This document shows positions 26,301 to 42,438 of a stretch of DNA of 64,000 bases, in pieces (position 1 is the stretch's first letter; the number at the start of each line of letters is the position of its first letter). The stretch is from NCBI RefSeq assembly GCF_029952445.1, contig NZ_JAQPPK010000009.1, forward strand, positions 62,001 through 126,000, in the 5' to 3' direction. This DNA comes from Paenarthrobacter nitroguajacolicus (lineage in GTDB: Bacteria; Actinomycetota; Actinomycetes; Actinomycetales; Micrococcaceae). A program made the translations under genes and the position numbers. The notes under the pieces are model-generated. The model saw only the letters and a list, made by a program, of their open reading frames with translations, was not told the origin of the DNA and made no database searches.

Positions 26301-27652
26301 ACTTGGACCGGAAGATCAAAGTCACCGATCCCCAGGACTGCGGTCAGCACGGCAGAGGACGCAAGTTGCAGGCCCCAGCACGCCACGGCGTCGCTCCACC
26401 ACAGCCGGGGAGCCAACCGATTGCCCCCGAACGCGACGCCCAGCGATTGGACACCGAGGCAGACCACGGCCGCCATAAGTAGGGCGCTGACATCGGCAGT
26501 GACATCCCACACCAGCCCAAGGAGGGCCAAGGTCAGCGCAGCCCGTGCCGCATAGAAATGCTGAAGCCTGTACCGGGCCTGGGGCACCAGGACCATCACC
26601 GAGAAGTAACTGCCGCACATGAGCATGACCAGGGCATACTCACCCCTGGACAACAGGTTGGGAGTGATGGTCACGGCCAAGGCCACGAGGGGAACAACAT
26701 AGGGGTGTAGCAGCATCAGGGGCCGGACATACAGCGGAGGTATCCACCGGGGCCTCAGCATCGCCCCCAATGTCAGGAGTATGGCCACACCGATCAGGGC
26801 CGTGAAATACCAGACCAGCGCTCCGCCAAGGATGGAGACTCCGGACCAGGCAGTGGAAACGACGAAGCTGAGGGACAAGAAGGCCAGGATCTTGTTGTCC
26901 AGCCTTACCGCCGTGTAGGCGTACAGGATGGTTCCCAGCAAGGACGTGACCAGCCACGCAGCAGCACCGTTGTGAATCACGAAGCTATACATGGCCAGGC
27001 CTGTAACCGGAATGAGGGCCAGTCCGGTGCCGACAAAAGCTATTGCTGCCGGCCGCAATCGTTGGATCTTCGCGTGGATAACCAATCCCGAAACATAGAA
27101 CATGGCCGTGATGAACCAGATGCCCCCGAAACGGAACAGTTCCGGCAGGCTGGTTCCCACAAACAGTGCACCCGCGGCAACCAACAGAAGGCTGGCGACA
27201 TAGAGGGTGATGTTGATGTTCTGCTGATCGCGCTTGGCCTTTCGGGCTGCCACCTCCGCAGGTGTCTCGCGCACCAACTGAGGCACCTGTGACGGTTGAG
27301 CAACAGGAGGAACAGCCACACTCGGGACAAATGCAGACGAAGCTACGGTTGTCAGCGGTGTCGGCGCGATCGGTACGGCGGCCTGCCGCGCGGGTGCCCA
27401 AGGTACCGCCGGACCGGCAGGGTTAACAGAGGCGCTGCGGACCTGTGGTGGGCTGCTCCCCCGGAGCTTGGTCTCGGCGTCGCGCCAACCAGCAACGTGA
27501 CCGGCCAGGAAGCCGGCCTGGTAAGCCTGTGGGTCCGCCATTCCGGAATGAGCGTTGTCGCGGGGTGCCGCCCTGCGCCCCTGGCTCCGGCCTACGAGAA
27601 TGCCAACCACTGCGGCTATGGCGAGAAGCATTACGATCAGCAGGGCATTCAC
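23384..27652 (-). CDS. Giant polytopic membrane protein (1422 residues), unknown function
   Basis: An N-terminal hydrophobic helix (MNALLIVMLLAIAAVVGILV) is followed by a polar, Ala/Pro-rich segment of about 130 residues and then by some 1200 residues of nearly continuous transmembrane helices, several dozen by eye. Two odd polar stretches interrupt them: an LQS-repeat linker (about residues 1044-1075; LQSATPGSAALQSAPPESLQ) and an aromatic repeat (about 1264-1280; WFWPEWFWPHWFWTVQW). The start is GTG at 27652, with AAGGAG 5 bases upstream. The helix-rich layout loosely recalls DUF2157/DUF2339-type proteins, but this is not established. No catalytic motif is seen. A TATAAT promoter lies just upstream. 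Confidence 0.85.
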   Translation of the reverse strand: MNALLIVMLLAIAAVVGILVGRSQGRRAAPRDNAHSGMADPQAYQAGFLAGHVAGWRDAETKLRGSSPPQVRSASVNPAGPAVPWAPARQAAVPIAPTPLTTVASSAFVPSVAVPPVAQPSQVPQLVRETPAEVAARKAKRDQQNINITLYVASLLLVAAGALFVGTSLPELFRFGGIWFITAMFYVSGLVIHAKIQRLRPAAIAFVGTGLALIPVTGLAMYSFVIHNGAAAWLVTSLLGTILYAYTAVRLDNKILAFLSLSFVVSTAWSGVSILGGALVWYFTALIGVAILLTLGAMLRPRWIPPLYVRPLMLLHPYVVPLVALAVTITPNLLSRGEYALVMLMCGSYFSVMVLVPQARYRLQHFYAARAALTLALLGLVWDVTADVSALLMAAVVCLGVQSLGVAFGGNRLAPRLWWSDAVACWGLQLASSAVLTAVLGIGDFDLPVQVPLYVTLLTAMVLGWRLGRGPVSAGAAMLFAPAAAVGVGLALAFLLGAWPVALVTGTTGCYWFLMAVLSPAVYRQQLVLAARIALTAAAPILVAAIFEGSPDRFAFALLSLVAAAGVQEVASAVLFRSGVRLVAPQVTAAAFAGAGMAVLLLLPVVDHAAGRPTVSVAVVLVLIAGVASGMLLLSPTKGSLHQATWSLNTAEVLPPVTAVVAGAVAASAVSLTLANIVLLVAVAYFGATALRITALYHRQSYWWLARAAGSLLIASAYVDALHGGWSPHIAGEIPGVPLLAAAVAVAQLAFPLSGRVQGRFPRASVIEAAVLMAVMAGAATVLTLGATVGGWLPRGSWQPGTAAVATAVAAVACTLALRYRPGAWAFAPAALLLLLPLRFGNVRDVEVLLGIFACCSAVMAGLVRDSRIRGGYLVGLRVLGSAFITVVVADVTDSAAAVTMVVAVLLMLQHVLTLSLRRRHVDVAFQQATTWAALFAQLLLPGAYLLLGDGFARDYDGGGRWVVMAGLGFVPIAAAFAWRFLGIRGSQYLGAVAIGALVIATGPALRFPTATRLSRPLLNDSQVPVVLLGLAVSMVVIRIAFPPRPAPLQSATPGSAALQSAPPESLQSGSVALQSLERWFWLASSLAFVLTGGLLTLPVDYALTGLSALVLAAVLFSASHVEGLSRLYAAAAPLALLGAVPAVEGLLRNLPSGVWAQYAVWLLGAAGAGAVLYAVKMFGPVAVRSEVWRRNSLAVTAAAGLASAAVVGMIHDETALVAFVLVAAAGALVVAEVPRGKWLAGEVAGVLAVAALQRALLFVGAARTDWFWPEWFWPHWFWTVQWYVVAAAVIAGLRYFRGQRREGLLRLCVGAGILSLTSLGTIFGGTAGQQLYVLVAHVVLLAAGLVLAERVLVGWGAVGVVLSIMWALRTYAFAMLALVAVGLIVLAVWRLNRKPPAGPGNQDHSDESSDPAPSQGYGGIR

Positions 27653-27704
27653 GGCAACTCCTTGATGTCACTGGTATTGGCACTGGAGAGGCATCGCACA
27701 GTTT

Positions 27705-27729
27705 TATCCAGTCGATAGATAAATTATAG
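27705..27729 (-). promoter_or_regulatory. Promoter with inverted repeat upstream of the giant membrane protein
   Basis: Minus-strand TATAAT at 27723-27728 is a perfect -10 hexamer; the expected start near 27716 gives a leader of about 64 bases. Overlapping it is an inverted repeat TTTATC/GATAAA with a short spacer (about 27703-27723) that could be an operator. The -35 falls inside the tuf terminator and is weak. Confidence 0.4.
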
Positions 27730-27733
27730 CAAA

Positions 27734-27767
27734 GAAGAACCCCACCGCCGAAGCGATGGGGTTCTTC
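27734..27767 (-). terminator. Terminator after tuf
   Basis: An 11-bp stem (27734-27744 with 27757-27767) with a CTTCGG-type loop on the minus strand is followed by a short T-rich stretch. It lies 50 bases beyond the tuf stop. Confidence 0.75.
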
Positions 27768-27816
27768 CAAGCAAACTACCGGCTGGGCCGGGAGATCACC
27801 GATCTACAAGTAATGA

Positions 27817-29007
27817 CTACTTGATGATCTTGGTGACACGTCCCGAACCAACGGTGCGGCCGCCTTCGCGGATAGCGAAGCCGAGGCCCTCTTCCATAGC
27901 GATCGGCTGGATGAGCGCAACGGTCATCTCAGTGTTGTCGCCAGGCATAACCATTTCCGTGCCTTCCGGCAGGGTGATAACGCCGGTTACGTCCGTGGTA
28001 CGGAAGTAGAACTGCGGGCGGTAGTTGGAGTAGAACGGGTTGTGACGTCCGCCTTCGTCCTTGGAGAGGATGTAGACGTTAGCCTCGAAGTCGGTGTGCG
28101 GGGTGATGGAACCCGGCTTGACGACAACCTGGCCACGCTCGACATCGTCGCGCTTGAGACCGCGGAGCAGGAGGCCACAGTTCTCGCCGGCCCATGCTTC
28201 GTCGAGCTGCTTGTGGAACATCTCGATACCGGTAACCGTGGTCTTCTGGATCGGGCGGATGCCAACGATCTCGACCTCGGAGTTGATGGCGAGGGTTCCA
28301 CGCTCGGCGCGGCCCGTAACAACGGTGCCACGGCCGGTGATCGTGAAGACGTCTTCGATCGGCATCAGGAACGGCTTGTCGCGGTCACGTACGGGGTCCG
28401 GAACGGACTCGTCGACAGCTGCCATCAGGTCCTGGACGGACTTGACCCAAACCGGGTCGCCTTCCAGAGCCTTGAGACCGGAAACGCGAACAACCGGAGC
28501 CTCATCGCCATCGAAGCCCTGCGAGCTCAGGAGCTCACGAACTTCCATTTCGACGAGGTCGAGGAGTTCTTCGTCATCAACCATGTCGGACTTGTTCAGT
28601 GCGACCAGCAGGTAGGGAACACCAACCTGGCGGGCGAGCAGAACGTGCTCACGGGTCTGAGCCATCGGACCATCGGTTGCGGCAACCACGAGGATTGCGC
28701 CGTCCATCTGGGCAGCACCGGTGATCATGTTCTTGATGTAGTCAGCGTGACCGGGGGCGTCTACGTGTGCGTAGTGGCGCTTCTCGGTCTGGTACTCCAC
28801 GTGGGAGATGTTGATGGTAATACCGCGCTGGCGCTCTTCCGGAGCGGAGTCGATCGACGCGAAGTCGCGCTGCTCGTTGAGATCCGGGTACTGGTCGTAC
28901 AGCACCTTGGAAATGGCGGCAGTCAGCGTCGTCTTACCGTGGTCAACGTGACCAATGGTGCCGATGTTGACGTGCGGCTTAGTCCGCTCGAACTTTGCCT
29001 TTGCCAC
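27817..29007 (-). CDS. tuf: Elongation factor Tu
   Basis: GTPase that delivers aminoacyl-tRNA to the ribosome, 396 residues. G1 [10 protein letters not shown]3 DAPGH, G4 NKSD and the switch-I region are intact; domains 2 and 3 follow. The start is GTG at 29007 with AGGAGGA 4 bases upstream. A separate promoter in the fusA-tuf gap suggests extra transcription beyond the str operon. Only one tuf is in the window. Confidence 0.99.
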   Translation of the reverse strand: MAKAKFERTKPHVNIGTIGHVDHGKTTLTAAISKVLYDQYPDLNEQRDFASIDSAPEERQRGITINISHVEYQTEKRHYAHVDAPGHADYIKNMITGAAQMDGAILVVAATDGPMAQTREHVLLARQVGVPYLLVALNKSDMVDDEELLDLVEMEVRELLSSQGFDGDEAPVVRVSGLKALEGDPVWVKSVQDLMAAVDESVPDPVRDRDKPFLMPIEDVFTITGRGTVVTGRAERGTLAINSEVEIVGIRPIQKTTVTGIEMFHKQLDEAWAGENCGLLLRGLKRDDVERGQVVVKPGSITPHTDFEANVYILSKDEGGRHNPFYSNYRPQFYFRTTDVTGVITLPEGTEMVMPGDNTEMTVALIQPIAMEEGLGFAIREGGRTVGSGRVTKIIK

Positions 29008-29076
29008 AGGTTCCTCCTAGAACGATTTCAAGTGAAGTGCTCCTCGGCCGCGCTTTTCGCGGCAGAAACTTTAGCA

Positions 29077-29105
29077 AGTCTACTTGGGGGCTTGGTTTTG
29101 GTGAA
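29077..29105 (-). promoter_or_regulatory. tuf promoter
   Basis: On the minus strand TTCACC (29100-29105), a 17-base spacer and TAGACT (29077-29082) make a good housekeeping promoter. The predicted start near 29070 gives a 63-base leader with a strong AGGAGGA site. Confidence 0.55.
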
Positions 29106-29202
29106 ATTGCAGATTCAGGAACCAATGATAGTTCCTAGAGCCTGTTTGCGCAGGGGCCGGGCTGCGGCTCTCGCCACAGCCCCGCCTCATGCGCTTAGAT
29201 GC

Positions 29203-29236
29203 CTTCCCGATACCGGAATTGCATCCGTTACCGGGA
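29203..29236 (-). terminator. Hairpin after fusA
   Basis: An imperfect stem (TCCCGGTA with TATCGGGA, extended by CGG/CCG) lies directly after the fusA stop. It has no T tail, so it may reduce readthrough or mark an RNA processing site rather than terminate fully. Confidence 0.45.
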
Positions 29237-29238
29237 GA

Positions 29239-31353
29239 TTACTCGCCGCGGGTTTTCTGGATGATCTCGTCGGCTACTGCCTTCGGGACCTCCGCGTAGC
29301 TGTTGAACGTCATGGAGTACACGGCGCGACCCTGGGTCTTGGACCGCAGGTCACCGATGTAGCCGAACATGCCGGACAGCGGAACGTGTGCACGGATAAC
29401 CTTCACACCTGCTGCGTCCTCCATGGACTGCATCTGGCCACGGCGGGCGTTCAGGTCACCAATAACATCACCCATGTATTCCTCAGGTGTGCGGACCTCA
29501 ACATCCATCAGCGGTTCAAGCAGAACAGGGTTCGCCTTGCGTGCAGCTTCCTTGAAAGCCATACGTCCGGCGATCTTGAACGCCATTTCCGAGGAGTCAA
29601 CATCGTGGGACGCGCCGTCAATCAGCGTGGCCTTGATGCCGACAACCGGGTAACCGGCCAGGACGCCGTCGTTCAGTGCATCCTGGATACCGGCGTCAAC
29701 AGACGGGATGTACTCGCGCGGAACGCGGCCACCAGTGACCTTGTTCTCGAACTCGTACAGTTCGCCCGAAGAGGTGTCCATCGGTTCGATCGCAATCTGG
29801 ATCTTTGCGAACTGACCCGAACCACCGGTCTGCTTCTTGTGCGTGTAGTCATGACGCTCGACTGCGCGCTTGATGGTTTCGCGGTAAGCAACCTGCGGCT
29901 TGCCGACGTTTGCCTCGACCTTGAATTCGCGGCGCATGCGGTCCACCAGGATGTCCAGGTGAAGCTCGCCCATGCCGGCGATGATGGTCTGGCCCGTGTC
30001 TTCGTTGAGGGAGACCTGGAAGGTCGGGTCCTCAGCGGAGAGCTTCTGGATGGCCGTGGAGAGCTTCTCCTGGTCACCCTTGGTGTTGGGCTCGATGGCA
30101 ACCGAGATCACGGGCTCCGGGAAGCTCATGGACTCGAGGACGATCTGGTTGTTGGAGTCGCACAGGGTGTCGCCCGTGGTGGTGTCCTTCAGACCGATGG
30201 CTGCGTAGATGTGGCCGGCGGTAGCGCCCTCAACAGGCATTTCCTTGTTGGCGTGCATCTGGAACAGCTTGCCGATACGTTCCTTCTTGCCCTTGGTGGA
30301 GTTGACCACCTGGGCGCCGGCCTCAACGTGACCGGAGTACACGCGGACGAAGGTCAGCTGACCGAAGAACGGGTGCGCAGCAATCTTGAAGGCGAGGGCC
30401 GAGAACGGCTCGTCTGCAGAGGGCTTACGGGTGAGTTCCTTCTCTTCGTCGCGGGGATCGTGACCGATCATCGGCGGGACGTCGAGCGGGTTCGGCAGGA
30501 AGTCGACAACAGCGTCAAGCATCGGCTGTACGCCGCGGTTCTTGAAGGCAGAGCCACAGAACACGGGGTACAGCTCGGAGTTGATGGTCATCTTGCGGAT
30601 GCCGGCCTTCAGTTCCTCAAGGGTGAGTTCTTCACCTTCGAGGTACTTCTCCATCAGTTCTTCGGAAGCCTCGGCCACAGTCTCAACGAGCTGCGCACGG
30701 TACTCTTCGGCCTTGGCCTGGAGGTCCGCCGGGATTTCCTGCACTTCGTAGGAAGCGCCCATGGTGACGTCACCCTTTGCGTCGCCAGGCCAAACCAGGG
30801 CGCGCATTTCGAGGAGGTCAACCACACCGATGAAGTCGTTCTCGGCACCGATCGGCAGCTGCATGACCAGCGGCTTGGCACCAAGGCGGGAGATGATGGT
30901 GTCTACGGTGAAGTAGAAGTCCGCACCCAGCTTGTCCATCTTGTTGACGAAGCAGATACGCGGCACGTTGTACTTGTCAGCCTGGCGCCAAACAGTCTCA
31001 GACTGCGGCTCCACGCCTTCCTTGCCGTCGAACACTGCGACTGCGCCGTCGAGGACACGCAGTGAGCGCTCAACCTCGACCGTGAAGTCCACGTGGCCCG
31101 GGGTATCGATGATGTTGATCTGGTTCTGGTTCCAGAAGCAAGTCACGGCGGCAGACGTGATGGTGATGCCGCGTTCCTTTTCCTGTTCCATCCAGTCAGT
31201 CGTCGAGGCGCCGTCGTGCGTCTCGCCGATCTTGTGGTTCACACCCGTGTAGAACAGGATGCGCTCGGTAGTGGTGGTCTTGCCGGCATCGATGTGGGCC
31301 ATGATGCCGATATTGCGGACCTTGTTAAGGTCGGTAAGCACGTCCTGTGCCAC
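29239..31353 (-). CDS. fusA: Elongation factor G
   Basis: Translocase GTPase of 704 residues. G1 [16 protein letters not shown]3 DTPGHVDF and G4 [10 protein letters not shown] are present and the five-domain length is normal. The start is GTG at 31353 behind AAGGGAG. It is the third gene of the str operon, separated from rpsG by a 69-base spacer with a GC-rich hairpin. Confidence 0.99.
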   Translation of the reverse strand: MAQDVLTDLNKVRNIGIMAHIDAGKTTTTERILFYTGVNHKIGETHDGASTTDWMEQEKERGITITSAAVTCFWNQNQINIIDTPGHVDFTVEVERSLRVLDGAVAVFDGKEGVEPQSETVWRQADKYNVPRICFVNKMDKLGADFYFTVDTIISRLGAKPLVMQLPIGAENDFIGVVDLLEMRALVWPGDAKGDVTMGASYEVQEIPADLQAKAEEYRAQLVETVAEASEELMEKYLEGEELTLEELKAGIRKMTINSELYPVFCGSAFKNRGVQPMLDAVVDFLPNPLDVPPMIGHDPRDEEKELTRKPSADEPFSALAFKIAAHPFFGQLTFVRVYSGHVEAGAQVVNSTKGKKERIGKLFQMHANKEMPVEGATAGHIYAAIGLKDTTTGDTLCDSNNQIVLESMSFPEPVISVAIEPNTKGDQEKLSTAIQKLSAEDPTFQVSLNEDTGQTIIAGMGELHLDILVDRMRREFKVEANVGKPQVAYRETIKRAVERHDYTHKKQTGGSGQFAKIQIAIEPMDTSSGELYEFENKVTGGRVPREYIPSVDAGIQDALNDGVLAGYPVVGIKATLIDGASHDVDSSEMAFKIAGRMAFKEAARKANPVLLEPLMDVEVRTPEEYMGDVIGDLNARRGQMQSMEDAAGVKVIRAHVPLSGMFGYIGDLRSKTQGRAVYSMTFNSYAEVPKAVADEIIQKTRGE

Positions 31354-31383
31354 GGGGTCTCCCTTTCGGATGGACTACACGTC

Positions 31384-31411
31384 CGCCGCCGGCTCGGTGG
31401 AGCCGGCGGCG
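31384..31411 (-). other. GC-rich hairpin in the rpsG-fusA spacer
   Basis: A perfect 12-bp stem (31384-31395 with 31400-31411) and a 4-base loop lie between rpsG and fusA. No T tail follows on the minus strand, so it is more likely an attenuating, stabilising or processing element than a terminator. Confidence 0.5.
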
Positions 31412-31422
31412 TTCGGGAAGTT

Positions 31423-31893
31423 TTACCAGCGGTAGTGTGCGAAGGCCTTGTTCGACTCGGCCATCTTGTGGGTGTCTTCGCGACGCTTGACAGCGGCACC
31501 GAGACCGTTCGAGGCATCCAGGATTTCGTTCTGGAGGCGCTCGGTCATGGTCTTCTCCCGGCGGGCCTTGGAGTAGCCCACGAGCCAACGCAGAGCGAGG
31601 GCGGTGGAGCGGCCCGGCTTGACCTCAACCGGAACCTGGTAGGTGGCGCCACCAACGCGGCGTGAACGCACCTCGAGGGAAGGCTTGACGTTGTCCATGG
31701 CCTTCTTGAGTGCGGCAACGGGGTCGCCGCCGGACTTGGCACGTGCACCTTCGAGTGCGCCGTAAACGATGCGCTCTGCGGTGGACTTCTTGCCGTCAAC
31801 CAGAACCTTGTTGATCAGCTGAGTGACCAACGGGGAGCCGTAAACGGGATCGGAAACTAGCGGCCGCTTCGGGGCCGGACCCTTGCGAGGCAT
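31423..31893 (-). CDS. rpsG: 30S ribosomal protein S7
   Basis: Nucleates assembly of the 30S head, 156 residues. The ATG at 31893 gives the family start [20 protein letters not shown]; longer frames upstream run into rps[17 protein letters not shown] and the C-terminal [19 protein letters not shown] are conserved. It lies one base from the rpsL stop. Confidence 0.98.
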   Translation of the reverse strand: MPRKGPAPKRPLVSDPVYGSPLVTQLINKVLVDGKKSTAERIVYGALEGARAKSGGDPVAALKKAMDNVKPSLEVRSRRVGGATYQVPVEVKPGRSTALALRWLVGYSKARREKTMTERLQNEILDASNGLGAAVKRREDTHKMAESNKAFAHYRW

Positions 31894-31894
31894 A

Positions 31895-32269
31895 TTACTT
31901 CTTCTCCATCTTTGCGCCGTAACGGCTGCGGGCCTGCTTGCGGTTCTTGACACCCTGGGTGTCGAGTGCGCCGCGGACGATCTTGTAGCGGACACCCGGA
32001 AGGTCCTTCACACGACCACCACGAACGAGCACGATGGAGTGCTCCTGGAGGTTGTGGCCAACACCGGGGATGTAAGCGGTAACTTCCACGCCACCGTTGA
32101 GGCGTACACGTGCCACCTTACGAAGAGCCGAGTTCGGCTTCTTGGGGGTGGTGGTGTAAACGCGGGTGCAAACACCGCGGCGCATCGGGCTGCCCTTCAG
32201 CGCGGGAGCCTTGGTCTTGGAGACCTTCGGCGTGCGGCCCTTGCGGACCAGCTGGTTAATCGTAGGCAC
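31895..32269 (-). CDS. rpsL: 30S ribosomal protein S12
   Basis: Decoding-centre protein of 124 residues. The start is the GTG at 32269, giving [12 protein letters not shown], with GGAGAA 7 bases upstream; longer upstream frames are not conserved. [16 protein letters not shown] (Lys43 region) and [14 protein letters not shown] (Lys88 region) are wild type for streptomycin sensitivity. It is the first gene of the str operon, behind a leader of about 230 bases. Confidence 0.98.
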   Translation of the reverse strand: MPTINQLVRKGRTPKVSKTKAPALKGSPMRRGVCTRVYTTTPKKPNSALRKVARVRLNGGVEVTAYIPGVGHNLQEHSIVLVRGGRVKDLPGVRYKIVRGALDTQGVKNRKQARSRYGAKMEKK

Positions 32270-32690
32270 TTTCGTGTTCTCCGTTGTTTGATCTCTGCTC
32301 CCACACACAGGCACCAGCCTGCGTAAACGTGGGAACTTTGGCGTTGCTCGTGCAGCCGGCCGAAACTCCGGTAGGCGTGCAAAAGTGCGGCATTCGTTGC
32401 GCATGTTGCCCGCAACCCGGAAACAGGCTCCACCCAGCACCATGAGAACAAAACCAAAATGATGCTGCGGCGGCCTTCATCCACTGCCACACAGAACAAT
32501 TACCAAAAGTCTAGCACGGCTTGATCTAGCGCCTTAATCGGGTGTATGGAGGGCGACGGCGGCAGCCGGGTGCCGCCGTCGTCCTTCACTCCCCCGGGCC
32601 CACCGCGCGGAAGGCGCCTTTAACGGGTCAGGCCCCGCACTCACGAGTGCGGGGCCTGACCGTTCAGTCATTGACTACTGCCGAAGAATT
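32270..32690 (-). promoter_or_regulatory. rpoC-rpsL intergenic region: two hairpins, str promoter and long leader
   Basis: No conserved gene is seen. After rpoC come two stable hairpins: a 15-bp stem at 32627-32641/32646-32660 and a 10-bp stem at 32555-32564/32571-32580, both without T tails. Minus-strand TAGACT at 32508-32513, preceded by GTGC, is the probable str -10 box; the -35 is weak. The predicted start near 32501 leaves a leader of about 230 bases. Short open frames in it begin at 32499 and 32492 but look unconstrained. Confidence 0.5.
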
Positions 32691-36590
<3,900 letters not shown>

Positions 36591-36694
36591 ATGGTCCCTG
36601 TTCTCTCTTGTTCTCTAAATTCTGAAGTCTTGGTTACGGGAAGAGGGAGCTGCTCCGGCGGACAGTACATTGCGACTGCCCGCCGGAACCGCTG

Positions 36695-40201
<3,507 letters not shown>

Positions 40202-40626
40202 GAGGGATCCTTCCACAGACCTTCAGGCGTTTTCAGATCTCCCCCGTTTGCATTCTGCAGAGTGCTCCGCAGGATACTTAATCCGGTTCCGCTATATGAC
40301 CCGGACCCAGTCTGCGCATGGCAGTGCACGTTTCGGAACGGCACGTCAATGACGCAGCTGAGAGGTAAAGCCCACCGCTATATGAAGGCTGAAGGTTAAC
40401 AGGGAAGACGCAAATATCTACAATACGGCAAAGCAGCCTTCCTGTCTACCCCAGATCGTCCGTGATTGCAAGCACCGTTGCCGCAGGCACCCAATGCTGG
40501 ATGCCGGCGCTTAGCCGGCTCCTAGCCGGCACGTGATGGAATGCCCGGACGGACACGAACGTTTAATGGTCAGGCGCAAACAGCGCGATAGCCTTGCTAG
40601 ACCATTCCCGGATCGGAAGAGAGACC
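40202..40626. promoter_or_regulatory. Divergent rpoB / thiolase promoter region
   Basis: On the minus strand TAGACA (40443-40448), a 17-base spacer and TATTGT (40420-40425) form a near-consensus rpoBC promoter with a start near 40413. The rpoB leader carries an 11-base direct repeat (CCGCTATATGA on plus) at 40289-40299 and 40375-40385. On the thiolase side a GCCGGC-rich inverted and direct repeat lies at 40503-40530. No clear thiolase promoter was found. Confidence 0.6.
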
Positions 40627-41826
40627 ATGAGCAACTCCGCTGACGACAATGACGTTGTCATCCTCGCCGCCTCCCGCACCCCGCAGGGTCGCCTCAACGG
40701 ACAATTGGCGGGCTTCACCGCCGTCGAACTTGGTGCGCATGCCATCGCCGCCGCACTGGCGTCCAGCGGCGTGAAAGCCGAGCAGGTGGACGCCGTCATC
40801 ATGGGCCAGGTCCTCCAAGCCGGCGCCGGCCAGAATCCTGCCCGCCAGAGCGCAATTGCCGCCGGCGTGGGCTGGAACATCCCGGCCGTGACCATCAACA
40901 AGGTGTGCCTCTCGGGACTGACAGCCGTGATTGATGCCGCGCGCCTGATCCGCAGCGGCGATGCCACCGTGGTGGTCGCCGGTGGCCAGGAATCAATGAC
41001 ACGGGCTCCCCATCTCCTCCCAGGTTCCCGCCAAGGCTGGACCTACGGAGCGATCCAGGCCTTGGACGTTGCAGCCCATGACGGACTCACGGACGCCTTC
41101 GACGGACAGTCCATGGGCCTGTCCACGGAAACCAAGAACGTCACGTTGGGCATAGACCGCAAGGCCCAGGACGAAGTCGCGGCCGCCTCCCACCAGCGCG
41201 CCGCTGCCGCCATCGCGGACGGAATTTTCGACGTCGAAATCGCGCCGGTTCAGGTCAAGCAGCGCAAGGGTGATCCGCTAGTCCTGGGCACCGACGAGGG
41301 CGTCCGCCCCAACACCACCGTCGAAACCCTGGCCCCGCTGAAGGCTGCCTTCGCGACCGACGGCACCATCACTGCCGGCAACTCCTCTCCCCTGTCCGAC
41401 GGCGCCTCCGCACTGGTGTTGACGAGTCGCCGGTTCGCCAAGGACAACGGGCTGAAATACCTGGCGGTAGTCGGAAAGCCGGGCCAGGTTGCCGGGCCGG
41501 ACAACTCGCTGCATTCCCAGCCGTCGAACGCGATCGCCCAGGCCTTGAAGCGTGCCGGCTGGACTGCCGAGGATCTGGACTTTATCGAAATCAACGAGGC
41601 CTTCGGTTCAGTGGCAGTGCAGTCCCTCAAGGACCTGCGCTATCCGCTGGAGAAGTGCAACATCCACGGCGGCGCCATCGCCCTGGGGCATCCCATTGGA
41701 GCCTCGGGTGCCAGGCTTGCCCTGCATGCCGCCCACGAACTCAAGCGCCGGGGAACCGGTAAAGCTGCGGTTTCCCTGTGCGGCGGAGGCGGCCAGGGCG
41801 AAGCACTACTGCTCTACCGCGACTGA
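40627..41826 (+). CDS. Acetyl-CoA acetyltransferase (thiolase II family)
   Basis: Condenses or cleaves acyl-CoAs, 399 residues. Cys94 in NKVCLSG, Asn-Glu-Ala-Phe (NEAF), His355 in GHPIGASG and Cys385 in CGGGGQG form the full thiolase active site. The ATG at 40627 follows GGAAGAGAG; an upstream TTG-type start is less likely. It may serve acetoacetyl-CoA formation or short-chain beta-oxidation. It overlaps the deacylase gene by one base and is divergent from rpoB. Confidence 0.93.
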   Translation: MSNSADDNDVVILAASRTPQGRLNGQLAGFTAVELGAHAIAAALASSGVKAEQVDAVIMGQVLQAGAGQNPARQSAIAAGVGWNIPAVTINKVCLSGLTAVIDAARLIRSGDATVVVAGGQESMTRAPHLLPGSRQGWTYGAIQALDVAAHDGLTDAFDGQSMGLSTETKNVTLGIDRKAQDEVAAASHQRAAAAIADGIFDVEIAPVQVKQRKGDPLVLGTDEGVRPNTTVETLAPLKAAFATDGTITAGNSSPLSDGASALVLTSRRFAKDNGLKYLAVVGKPGQVAGPDNSLHSQPSNAIAQALKRAGWTAEDLDFIEINEAFGSVAVQSLKDLRYPLEKCNIHGGAIALGHPIGASGARLALHAAHELKRRGTGKAAVSLCGGGGQGEALLLYRD

Positions 41827-42314
41827 TGGCTGCTGGGACGACGCCGGCGGACGGCGCACAGAGATTCCTTGCCGACGCCGCCGCCCGCGGACTGGACGTC
41901 GCCGTCGTCGAGCGTCCCGCCGCGCGAAGCCTGGAAGAGGCCGCCGGCATCCTGGGCATATCGCCGGCGGACATTGTGAAGTCCTTGGTGGTCAAGCACC
42001 GCGATGGCAGCTTCTTGTTCGCCTTGATACCGGGTGACCGGCAGATTTCCTGGCCGAAGCTGCGGGCATTGGTGGGAGTCAACAAGCTTTCACTCCCCCA
42101 CGCCGATGTGGCTCTGGCCGCCACTGGCTACGAGCGGGGAACCATCACTCCCCTGGGCAGCACCACGGCCTGGCCGGTCTACGCCGACGCCACCATCACG
42201 GGCCGCCGCATTTCCATGGGCGCCGGAGCACACGGCCGCAGCGCCTTCGTTGACGCCGACGCCCTCACTGCGGCTTTGGGCGCGGTGGTAGCGGACATCA
42301 GCGAACCTTCTTAA
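41826..42314 (+). CDS. YbaK/EbsC-type aminoacyl-tRNA deacylase
   Basis: Trans-editing-domain protein of 162 residues that in relatives hydrolyses Cys-tRNA(Pro) or other mischarged tRNAs. The SLEEAAGILGISPADIVKSLVVK start with the conserved Lys and the later GSTTAWPVYAD and SMGAGAHGRSAFVDADAL blocks fit the family. The ATG overlaps the thiolase stop (TGATG), so the two are co-translated despite unrelated roles. tRNA specificity cannot be read from the sequence. Confidence 0.85.
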   Translation: MAAGTTPADGAQRFLADAAARGLDVAVVERPAARSLEEAAGILGISPADIVKSLVVKHRDGSFLFALIPGDRQISWPKLRALVGVNKLSLPHADVALAATGYERGTITPLGSTTAWPVYADATITGRRISMGAGAHGRSAFVDADALTAALGAVVADISEPS

Positions 42315-42381
42315 AGCAACGCGGGGTCACTTATGGCCCATAAATCCCCTTGGGATGGGCCATAAGTGACCCCGCGTTGCT
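42315..42381. repeat. Long perfect palindromic intergenic element
   Basis: A perfect 26-bp inverted repeat (42315-42340 with 42356-42381) encloses a 15-base centre. It lies between the convergent deacylase and rplL genes. It has no T tail and is much longer than a normal terminator stem, so it may be a dispersed palindromic repeat that also stops transcription. Confidence 0.8.
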
Positions 42382-42393
42382 GTTTAAAGCAGG

Positions 42394-42423
42394 AGGCCCC
42401 GCCCGGAGATCCGGACGGGGCTT
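42394..42423 (-). terminator. Hairpin terminator after rplL
   Basis: A stem GGCCCCG/CGGGGCT with an inner CCGG/CCGG step lies 15 bases past the rplL stop. The following minus-strand sequence has only a weak T-rich stretch. Confidence 0.6.
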
Positions 42424-42438
42424 CCCAAGCAAGACGAG

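Noticed and set aside
28042..31065. A 1007-codon open frame on the plus strand opposite tuf and fusA.
   Set aside because: It is exactly antisense to two highly conserved genes and arises from their GC-rich third positions; it has no recognisable protein features.
32197..32499. Short coding frames in the rpsL leader.
   Set aside because: They overlap the rpsL start in another frame, have no ribosome-binding site and show no recognisable features.
40627..41826. The thiolase as a member of the ole-like pathway.
   Set aside because: It has the thiolase II active site (second Cys385) and is 31 kb away, so it is an ordinary acetyl-CoA acetyltransferase.
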